Shown here one piece after another: positions 1 to 5,042 of a DNA stretch of 6,145 nucleotides; the first letter of the stretch is position 1; each line of letters opens with the position of its first letter. The notes under the pieces were generated by a model. The model searched no databases. It was not told where the DNA came from and worked only from the letters and a program-made list of their open reading frames with translations. The stretch comes from Sulfurimonas sp. (lineage in GTDB: Bacteria; Campylobacterota; Campylobacteria; Campylobacterales; Sulfurimonadaceae). The position numbers and the translations under genes are program-made. The DNA lies in assembly GCA_026988735.1 (NCBI GenBank), contig JALSKR010000280.1, positions 1 through 6,145 on the forward strand. Reading direction: 5' to 3'.

Positions 1-858
1 AAAGCTGTTGTTATACAGTTTTGCTATCAGTTCAAAAGAGCTGTCTATATCTTTGGCTCTGTATAAATAATACTGATGAAAATCTTTTTGTTTTGAAGCA
101 GACCAGCTGATTTTTATCATTTTTGGTAAATTTCTGCTTGCACTTATATGTTCTACATTTTTTGGCAATGCCTTTGTTACAGATTTTACAATTTGCGAAG
201 GTTTTGAAACAATACCATCATAAGTTTTTACCCGAATTCGGTACAGATATACAGCATTGTCTTTTAAACCCTCATCTATATACTCGGCATTTAAGCGTCC
301 TTTGAGTGTTGCAATCTTTTTAAATGACTCATCTTCAACACTTTGGCGCTCAATTATATAGGATGCAACCCGCTGATTTTCATGTGGTCTCCATATAATT
401 TTTGCACTTCGCGGAAGTCCAGCAATGGAATGTATCCATGCTACAGATTCCAAAACAGGAAGAGTGCTGACATTATATACTTTACTGAGCTTGCCCTGTG
501 CATCTTTGGAAACCACCCTAAAAGCATAACTGTATTTTGTACCCGGTTCATTCTTTGCATCAAGATAGTGTGTTTTAAATCTATTGTCTACAGTGTCATA
601 ATAATCCAGTTCTTTTGTGACTTTTTTCCCTAAAACTTTTTTATAGACATAAATACCGTTTACACGCGGATCTTTTATACTTTTCCATTCAAAAGCTACG
701 GTTTTCATATCACGCATGATTCCGTTTCTTGTAAGCGTTACAACAGGCAGAGTAGAGTCTATAGCAACTTTTTTCTTTGGCAGCGGGCTTATTCCCTGAC
801 AGCCACTAAGAATCAGCAGTGAAACTGTGCATAATGTACTCAGGCTCAATAACTTCAT
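1..858 (-). CDS. flpA: Fibronectin type III domain lipoprotein, FlpA-like (C-terminal part beyond window)
   Basis: Reading the minus strand from ATG at 858 gives 286 open codons to the left edge, so the gene is partial at its 3' end. Residues 1-20 form a lipoprotein signal peptide ending in lipobox L17-S-G-C20, so the mature protein should be lipid-anchored. Three Ig-like FN3 modules follow: about 35-132, 135-228, and 231 to the edge (incomplete), each with the W...Y..YR pattern of FN3 strands. Domain 2 contains WRPHENQRV (156-164), closely matching what I recall as the WRPHPDFRV fibronectin-binding motif of Campylobacter jejuni FlpA. The neighbouring pseudouridine synthase and divergent mrdB match the C. 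jejuni flpA locus (Cj1279c-Cj1282) as I remember it, which supports orthology. FlpA is an adhesin in C. jejuni; a role in host binding here is unproven, since FN3 lipoproteins also have structural envelope roles. The start is supported by GGAG at 866-869 and by the signal peptide. Confidence 0.85.
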   Translation of the reverse strand, partial: MKLLSLSTLCTVSLLILSGCQGISPLPKKKVAIDSTLPVVTLTRNGIMRDMKTVAFEWKSIKDPRVNGIYVYKKVLGKKVTKELDYYDTVDNRFKTHYLDAKNEPGTKYSYAFRVVSKDAQGKLSKVYNVSTLPVLESVAWIHSIAGLPRSAKIIWRPHENQRVASYIIERQSVEDESFKKIATLKGRLNAEYIDEGLKDNAVYLYRIRVKTYDGIVSKPSQIVKSVTKALPKNVEHISASRNLPKMIKISWSASKQKDFHQYYLYRAKDIDSSFELIAKLYNNSF

Positions 859-1780
859 TTAAAATCTCCGTATCAAATTTTTTATAAATTGTTTCTCGCA
901 TTATAGCATCAAACTCTGCTTGAAAAGTTAACTTTTCTTTTGTTCTCGGATGAATAAAGTAAATCATATAGGCATGCAGCAAAATACGTTCCGAATTCTC
1001 CTGTCTTGGGCTCAATCCATAGATATGGTCTCCCAAAATATGACGGTTCATACTCTCAAGGTGTACCCTTATCTGATGGGTTCTTCCGGTAAAAAGCTTA
1101 CAGGCTATAAGCTGTGTATGTTCATCTTCACTCAAAGCCAGATGTTTAAACATCGTTTTTGCATACTTTGCATGTTCGAGTCCCGATGCCATTTTCAAAC
1201 GGTTATGAGAACTTCTGCCTATGTTTGATTCTATGACAGTAATGTCTTCTTTTAAAGGCGGCACAATGACAGCAATATAGTAACGTCCCATACTTTTGTC
1301 TTGCAGCTGCTGTGACAAAAACTCATGGGCTGCATTGTTTTTGGCAACAACCATAGTACCACTCGTTCCTTTGTCCAAACGATGCACAATTCCATGGCGT
1401 TCTTCCCCGCTGATAGTGGAAAGCCTTATGCCTTTGTGCTTCAGCCAGTCAACCAGGGTTGCTTCTTTGACACTCGGTGCCGGATGCACTGTCACTCCGC
1501 TTGGCTTGTTTATGACCAGAACATCATCATCTTCATATAAAATTTCAACATCAAAATCTACATCAAGTGCCTTTTCCTCTTTCGCTTCAGGAAATTCTAC
1601 CCTGACTGTCTGTCCTGATTTAAGTTTTACGCCTGGACGGGGAACTTTTTTTCCATCTACAAAGACACATTCATGTTTGATCAATCCTGCTATTTGTGAA
1701 CGGGTCTGCCCTATTTGTGCAGTCAAAAAAGTATCCAGTCTTTCAGGATTTACGCATTTGTATTCTTGTGTGTTTATCAT
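806..1780 (-). CDS. RluA/RluD-family 23S rRNA (or tRNA) pseudouridine synthase
   Basis: This 324-residue enzyme is predicted to isomerise specific uridines in structured RNA, most likely large-subunit rRNA, to pseudouridine. Residues about 12-62 form an S4 RNA-binding domain (RLDTFLTAQ, then VFVDGKKV). The catalytic domain follows at about 77-290. Motif II is HRLDKGTSG (133-141) with the catalytic aspartate at D136. The INKPSG strand (90-95), GRTHQIRVHL (232-241) and the GD pair (250-251) are all typical of the RluA family, and the S4 domain points to the RluC/RluD/RluB-like subset. The exact target uridines cannot be told from sequence, so I assign no gene symbol; rluD is the closest label. 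The length is normal for the family. The ATG at 1780 has a modest AAGG ribosome site 9 nt upstream. The last 53 bp overlap the FN3 lipoprotein gene in another frame, so the two are probably cotranscribed and translationally coupled. Confidence 0.95.
   Translation of the reverse strand: MINTQEYKCVNPERLDTFLTAQIGQTRSQIAGLIKHECVFVDGKKVPRPGVKLKSGQTVRVEFPEAKEEKALDVDFDVEILYEDDDVLVINKPSGVTVHPAPSVKEATLVDWLKHKGIRLSTISGEERHGIVHRLDKGTSGTMVVAKNNAAHEFLSQQLQDKSMGRYYIAVIVPPLKEDITVIESNIGRSSHNRLKMASGLEHAKYAKTMFKHLALSEDEHTQLIACKLFTGRTHQIRVHLESMNRHILGDHIYGLSPRQENSERILLHAYMIYFIHPRTKEKLTFQAEFDAIMRETIYKKFDTEILNEVIEPEYIMHSFTADS
866..869 (-). promoter_or_regulatory. Ribosome binding site of the FN3 lipoprotein gene, inside the upstream gene
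   Basis: The minus strand reads GGAG, 7 nt and then ATG (858-856). It lies inside the coding region of the pseudouridine synthase and fixes the lipoprotein start despite the 53-bp overlap. Confidence 0.7.
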
Positions 1781-1792
1781 TCTTTACAGCCT

Positions 1793-1809
1793 TTATGATA
1801 CAATCATAA
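1793..1809. promoter_or_regulatory. 17-bp palindrome in the divergent promoter region
   Basis: TTATGAT-ACA-ATCATAA is a perfect 7-bp inverted repeat with a 3-bp spacer, in the 53-bp gap between the divergent pseudouridine synthase and mrdB genes. On the plus strand it contains TGATACAAT (1796-1804), an extended -10 box (TGN-TACAAT) that would start transcription near 1811 for mrdB. On the minus strand TATTAT (1811-1806) is a candidate -10 for the other gene. The symmetry could reflect a dimeric regulator site or simply back-to-back -10 boxes. No good -35 is visible, which is normal for Campylobacterota housekeeping promoters. Confidence 0.45.
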
Positions 1810-1821
1810 TAATTTTATTTT

Positions 1822-1825
1822 GGAG
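1822..1825 (+). promoter_or_regulatory. Ribosome binding site that selects the TTG start of mrdB
   Basis: GGAG is followed by 8 nt and then TTG at 1834. The nearby GTG at 1836 is out of frame and reaches a stop after three codons, so this site decides in favour of the TTG start. Confidence 0.7.
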
Positions 1826-1833
1826 TTACAAAT

Positions 1834-2946
1834 TTGTGGAGATTTGATAAGAGTATTTTATCACAATTTGACTTTTTTTCCATCATTCTTATCATTCCTT
1901 TGGTAATTATGTCTCATTGGCTCATCGGTGAAGCCGTTCCTGCTCTTGCCGAGAAACAGCTTGCCTATGTCGGTGTTGCATTTATAGCCTTTTTGATTGT
2001 GTTTTTATTGCCTATAAGACGGATGAGCTGGCTTATTCCTTTTATATACTGGGGCAATATTGCCCTGCTTTTTGCAGTAGAACTTTTCGGACACTCACGT
2101 CTTGGAGCCCAAAGGTGGATAGAAATACCCTTCATCAATGCAACCATACAGCCCTCAGAATTTGTAAAACCTGCACTGATTCTCATGCTTGCCTATCTTA
2201 TACATAAAAATCCTCCTCCCATCCAAGGCTACAGACTCAAAGATTTTTTACGCATCAGTTTTTACATACTGCTCCCTTTTGTTCTTATTGCAAAAGAACC
2301 GGATTTGGGTACAGCCCTTGTTTTACTGCTTATAGGCTATGGTGTTTTATTTTATGTAGGTGTTTATTGGAAAATTATAGCCACTATTGTTGCAGGAATT
2401 TTGATTTTTTCACCACTTGTCTATAAATTTATGCTGCACGATTATCAAAAAGAGAGAATTACAGATTTTTTAAGTGAAAAACCATCGTATCATGTACAGC
2501 AGTCTATCATCGCCATAGGCTCTGGCGGATGGACAGGAAAAGACAAAGAGAATGCGACACAGACACAGATGAAGTTTTTGCCTATCGCAACAAGTGATTT
2601 TATTTTTGCCTTTGTTGTTGAGAGAACCGGATTTTTAGGTGCTTTGGCGCTCATTTTACTCTATGCTATGCTTATTTTGCATCTCCTGAGTTTAAGCATA
2701 TTTAACAATGACTACTACATTAAGGTTGTCACTGTCGCCATCTCCTTTATGATTTTTATCTATATGGGTGTCAATATTGCCATGACTATAGGCTATGCCC
2801 CTGTAGTGGGCGTCCCTCTGCCTATGTTTTCCTACGGAGGCAGCAGTTTTTTGAATTTTATGGTACTTTTTGCTATCATGCAAAATCTCATAACATTCCG
2901 ATACAAAGATATGTATGACAAAGGTGGAACAAAAAGCTTTGTATAG
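1834..2946 (+). CDS. mrdB: RodA/MrdB, SEDS-family peptidoglycan glycosyltransferase of cell elongation
   Basis: This 370-residue integral inner-membrane protein belongs to the SEDS family (RodA/FtsW/SpoVE). RodA polymerises lipid II into glycan strands, paired with a class B PBP (PBP2/MrdA), and maintains rod or helical shape. About ten hydrophobic segments run from residue 14 to 353. Family signatures are present: PSEFVKPAL (107-115, E109), KEPDLGTAL (154-162), a long periplasmic loop with GSGGWTGK (229-236) and TQTQMKFLPIATSDFIFAF (242-260), where D255 aligns with the essential aspartate of RodA, and finally VVGVPLPMFSYGGSS (324-338). Length fits RodA, shorter than FtsW. Position next to the pseudouridine synthase matches C. 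jejuni mrdB as I recall it. The start codon is TTG, chosen because GGAG lies 8 nt upstream and the product begins MWRFDKSIL, a typical N-terminus. No mrdA partner is in the window. Confidence 0.95.
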   Translation: MWRFDKSILSQFDFFSIILIIPLVIMSHWLIGEAVPALAEKQLAYVGVAFIAFLIVFLLPIRRMSWLIPFIYWGNIALLFAVELFGHSRLGAQRWIEIPFINATIQPSEFVKPALILMLAYLIHKNPPPIQGYRLKDFLRISFYILLPFVLIAKEPDLGTALVLLLIGYGVLFYVGVYWKIIATIVAGILIFSPLVYKFMLHDYQKERITDFLSEKPSYHVQQSIIAIGSGGWTGKDKENATQTQMKFLPIATSDFIFAFVVERTGFLGALALILLYAMLILHLLSLSIFNNDYYIKVVTVAISFMIFIYMGVNIAMTIGYAPVVGVPLPMFSYGGSSFLNFMVLFAIMQNLITFRYKDMYDKGGTKSFV

Positions 2947-2979
2947 TCTTTATGACTCAAATGTAAGAGACTATTTTTT
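2943..2979 (+). terminator. Probable terminator of mrdB overlapping both convergent stop codons
   Basis: ATAGTCT (2943-2949) pairs with AGACTAT (2968-2974). One G-U and one A-U pair extend this to a 9-bp stem around a 14-nt loop, and the stem runs into T6 (2974-2979). This has the form of an intrinsic terminator for plus-strand transcription. The stem includes the TAG of mrdB (2944-2946) and the TAG of the opposing ABC exporter gene (2973-2971). On the minus strand no T-run follows, so it should work mainly in one direction. The stem is AT-rich and weak. Confidence 0.5.
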
Positions 2980-4683
2980 CAGCTCTCCAGCCAGTCTCTG
3001 ATACACTGCAGAACACTCCAGCAGCTCTTTATGTGTACCGCTTGCCACTATAAGCCCTTTTTGCAGTACCAAAATTTTATCAGCATGCTCAATTGTAGAG
3101 AGACGATGTGCTATTGTCAGTGTGATTTTGTCTTTCGTGTACGCATCAAGTGCTTTTTGTATGCGTTTTTCACTCTCATTGTCCAGTGCCGATGTTGCCT
3201 CATCAAAAAGCAGCAGTGAAGCATGTTTGTATATTGCTCTGGCAATGGCAATGCGTTGTCTCTGCCCGCCTGAAAGATTGGCTCCCGCTTCACTCATCAT
3301 AGTATAAATCCCATCTTCAAGCTGCATCACAAAATCATAGGCATCTGCCAGCTTTAACGCTTCTATGACTTTTGCTTCATCTATTTCCTCTTCACCGTAA
3401 GCAACATTTGCCGCCAGGGTATCTTGAAATATATAAATGCGCTGAGAGACAAGGGCTATATGATGTTTAAGTGATTTTTGCTTAAACTCTTTTATATTTG
3501 TACCGTTGATAAGAATTTCTCCGCTGTCGGGGTCATAAAAACGCAAAAGCATATTCATAAAAGTTGATTTGCCTCCGCCGCTGTCACCGACAAGCGCAAT
3601 ATGTTCTCCTTGATTGATTGTCAAACTGATACCATCTAGTATATTGATATTCTCATACTGTAAAACAACATTTTTGTATTCGATTTTTTTAATCTCTTCT
3701 TTAAGCTCTTTTCTACCCTCTATAACTCTGTTTTCTTTGTCGATAATTTCAAATACACGCTCGCTCGCAGCCAAAGCATCTTGAATCTTCGAATAAGTTC
3801 CACCAAGTTTACGAATCGGCTCAAACACAAGTCCTACTGCCGTAATAAATGCAGTAAACTCACCAACAGTCATTTTACCATCAAAAACCTCTTTACCCCC
3901 GACATACACGACCATGGCAAGCCCTGAGACTGCTATGATTTCCATTATTGGTGAGACAAGAGCACCGACATAAATGGCTTTCATATTTATTTTGAAAAAT
4001 TTCCAGTTTTCTACACTGAAACGAGAGACTTCAAATTTTTCTGTTGCATTGGCTTTAATGATTTCACTGTTGTTAAAAACTTCTGTCAGGCGAGATACCA
4101 AGTCGGCATTTTTACTCTGGGAACGGTGCGAATACTTTTTGAGTTTTTTGGCAATTTTCATCAAAGGAAATATAATCAAAGGAACAACAATAAGCGTATA
4201 AAAAGAGAGTAAAGGGTTGAGATAAATGATATACCCAACAAGAGCAATAACCGTTAAAAGATCCCGAAACATATCAGGCAACATATTTGAGACAAAAAAC
4301 TGAATACGCCCTATGTCATTTGTCACACGCGAAATCAACTCTCCGCTTCTGTTTGCATACAAAAACCCCATATCAAGGTGTATCATCTTGTCTAAAAGTA
4401 TTTCACGAAATCGTGTCACAATACTCTGCCCGATATACTCCATAAAAACAGTCTGAATGTACTTTCCTATCGCTTTTGTCACATAAATGGCAATAAGTCC
4501 GAGAGGAATGATATAGAGCATGGTTTTGTCTTTTTTTATGAACATATCATCCATCATAGGCTTCATAATCTGCGCAGTTCCCACAGTTGACACAAGAATC
4601 AGTAAGCCACCAAAAATGACAAGCAAATAGTAGAGTTTATACTCTTTTATATAGGGCCAGAATCTTTTAACAATTTCTTTCAA
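2971..4683 (-). CDS. msbA: MsbA-type ABC exporter, fused transmembrane and ATPase domains
   Basis: This type IV ABC half-transporter would act as a homodimer in the inner membrane. MsbA flips lipid A-core (and phospholipid) to the outer leaflet using ATP. Numbered from the alternative GTG at 4689, residues about 15-300 hold six membrane helices (first helix YLLVIFGGLLILVSTVG, 21-37), with the exporter coupling segments (MGFLYANRSGELISRV, 107-122). Residues about 335-572 form a complete ATPase: Walker A GDSGGGKST (368-376), Q-loop SQ (415-416), signature LSGGQ (472-476), Walker B LLLFDEATSALD (492-503, E497 catalytic) and H-loop H528. Length equals that of MsbA. The divergent GT9 glycosyltransferase next door suits a lipooligosaccharide role, but other lipid or peptide exporters of this family look alike, so substrate is inferred. 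I prefer TTG at 4683 (product begins MKEIVKRF, 570 residues) because GGAG at 4689-4692 lies 5 nt upstream of it but overlaps the GTG. Confidence 0.9.
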   Translation of the reverse strand: MKEIVKRFWPYIKEYKLYYLLVIFGGLLILVSTVGTAQIMKPMMDDMFIKKDKTMLYIIPLGLIAIYVTKAIGKYIQTVFMEYIGQSIVTRFREILLDKMIHLDMGFLYANRSGELISRVTNDIGRIQFFVSNMLPDMFRDLLTVIALVGYIIYLNPLLSFYTLIVVPLIIFPLMKIAKKLKKYSHRSQSKNADLVSRLTEVFNNSEIIKANATEKFEVSRFSVENWKFFKINMKAIYVGALVSPIMEIIAVSGLAMVVYVGGKEVFDGKMTVGEFTAFITAVGLVFEPIRKLGGTYSKIQDALAASERVFEIIDKENRVIEGRKELKEEIKKIEYKNVVLQYENINILDGISLTINQGEHIALVGDSGGGKSTFMNMLLRFYDPDSGEILINGTNIKEFKQKSLKHHIALVSQRIYIFQDTLAANVAYGEEEIDEAKVIEALKLADAYDFVMQLEDGIYTMMSEAGANLSGGQRQRIAIARAIYKHASLLLFDEATSALDNESEKRIQKALDAYTKDKITLTIAHRLSTIEHADKILVLQKGLIVASGTHKELLECSAVYQRLAGELKK

Positions 4684-4688
4684 ATGCA

Positions 4689-4692
4689 CTCC
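4689..4692 (-). promoter_or_regulatory. Ribosome binding site deciding the exporter start
   Basis: The minus strand reads AACGGAGTGCATTTG. GGAG is 5 nt from TTG (4683-4681) but its last base is the G of the GTG (4689-4687). This favours the TTG start over the GTG. Confidence 0.55.
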
Positions 4693-4708
4693 GTTAAGTT
4701 AATATGAC

Positions 4709-4714
4709 ATTTTA
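4709..4714 (-). promoter_or_regulatory. Candidate -10 box for the ABC exporter gene
   Basis: The minus strand reads GTG-TAAAAT-GTC, close to TATAAT. Transcription would begin near 4702, leaving a leader of about 19 nt that carries the GGAG site. The -35 position falls in the end of the inverted-repeat element (4732-4737, GGACTT) and does not resemble TTGACA. Confidence 0.4.
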
Positions 4715-4730
4715 CACTAACTCTCATATA

Positions 4731-4763
4731 TAAGTCCTTAGTTAAAAATAACACCAACTTCAG
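4731..4763 (+). repeat. Left terminal inverted repeat
   Basis: A 33-nt arm starting TAAGTCCTTAGTTAAAAATA, complementary to 4967-4999 with one T/G exception at 4743. It begins 17 bp upstream of the exporter's candidate -10 box. Confidence 0.85.
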
Positions 4764-4861
4764 TGAGACAGAGAGAGTTCTAGTTCAAGACACCTCTTTG
4801 CAGGACTAGCCATAGCTAATTCAAGAAGATGTAACGACGAAATAGGACTTTCTCTGACTCA
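4764..4861. repeat. Internal palindromic arm A
   Basis: The outer 18 nt (TGAGACAGAGAGAGTTCT) pair with 4844-4861 at 15 of 18 positions plus two G-U wobbles. The apex is TAGC-CATA-GCTA (4807-4818), whose centre (4812.5) coincides exactly with the centre of the arm. The flanks between them pair only weakly. An imperfect direct repeat CTARTTCAAGA occurs at 4780-4790 and 4816-4826. Confidence 0.7.
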
Positions 4862-4870
4862 CCCGAAGGG

Positions 4871-4966
4871 AATATCAAAAAGAGTACTACTGCTTCGTTA
4901 AAAATCCTTAAAGCTACTAGTAGCTCCTGCGAATTTTTGCCTCACATTAGCACTCTTTTTGATATT
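4871..4966. repeat. Internal palindromic arm B
   Basis: AATATCAAAAAGAGT (4871-4885) pairs perfectly with 4952-4966. A perfect 14-bp palindrome, AGCTACTAGTAGCT (4912-4925), sits at the exact centre (4918.5). Between them about 12 of 26 positions still pair, more than chance, as if a longer palindrome had decayed. Confidence 0.8.
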
Positions 4967-4999
4967 CTGAAGTTGGTGTTATTTTTGACTAAGGACTTA
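4967..4999 (-). repeat. Right terminal inverted repeat
   Basis: This is the partner of 4731-4763. On the plus strand it ends CTAAGGACTTA, directly before an ATG at 5001. It supplies AAGGA at 4991-4995, which could act as a ribosome site for that upstream ATG. Confidence 0.85.
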
Positions 5000-5012
5000 A
5001 ATGTTAATTAGC

Positions 5013-5018
5013 TATAAT
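5013..5018 (+). promoter_or_regulatory. Consensus -10 box for the GT9 glycosyltransferase gene
   Basis: TATAAT in the context TTAGCTATAATTAC is a perfect -10 hexamer. Transcription would start near 5025, leaving a leader of about 18 nt before the ATG at 5043. TTGACT at 4985-4990, in the right terminal repeat, resembles a -35 box but is 22 nt away, too far for ordinary spacing. Confidence 0.55.
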
Positions 5019-5042
5019 TACACAAAAAAAACAAAGATTCCT

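Larger units (their letters stand above)
4731..4999. mobile_element. 269-bp multi-palindromic element with 33-bp terminal inverted repeats (putative MITE)
   Basis: This element occupies nearly the whole gap between two divergent genes and has no convincing reading frame. Terminal arms 4731-4763 and 4967-4999 (beginning TAAGTCCTTAG) are inverted repeats matching at 32 of 33 positions; the exception (T4743 opposite G4987) is still a G-U pair in RNA. Inside lie two more inverted repeats: arm A, 4764-4781 with 4844-4861 (15 of 18, two of the exceptions wobble), and arm B, 4871-4885 with 4952-4966 (15 of 15). CCC-GAA-GGG (4862-4870) separates them. All stems abut without unpaired bases. The termini can be read as TA flanking an AGTCC...GGACT element, suggesting a non-autonomous element moved by a TA-targeting transposase such as IS630/Tc1-mariner types. 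No transposase is present. A structured RNA or a protein-bound DNA cruciform remain possible. The repeat structure is directly visible; mobility is inference. Confidence 0.65.

Noticed and set aside
123..633. Two plus-strand open frames (123-305 and 343-633)
   Set aside because: They lie antisense to the FN3 lipoprotein frame, which is open throughout 1-858 and has a signal peptide, ribosome site and domain pattern. The plus-strand products have no recognisable features.
1296..1847. A 183-codon plus-strand open frame opposite the pseudouridine synthase
   Set aside because: The minus-strand protein has every RluA-family motif. The antisense product is low-complexity, rich in Ser/Thr/Cys, and looks like a shadow.
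4985..4990. TTGACT as the -35 box for TATAAT at 5013-5018
   Set aside because: The 22-nt spacer is well outside the usual 16-18 nt range. The base creating TTGACT is the one mismatch in the terminal repeat, so it may be incidental.
4731..4999. The long inverted repeat as an ordinary transcription terminator
   Set aside because: No T-run follows the outer stem on either strand, it lies between divergent rather than convergent genes, and it is far larger and more complex than intrinsic terminators.
4731..4999. CRISPR array or tRNA/rRNA gene in the gap
   Set aside because: There are no regularly spaced direct repeats, and no tRNA acceptor/T-loop pattern (such as GGTTCRANNCC) is visible. The only direct repeat is one imperfect 11-mer pair.
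4690..5000. A small protein gene in the intergenic element (for example a minus-strand frame containing MASPAKRCLELELSLSH)
   Set aside because: The frame is very short, has no convincing ribosome site, and its sequence is dictated by the palindrome arms. It is more likely a by-product of the repeat.
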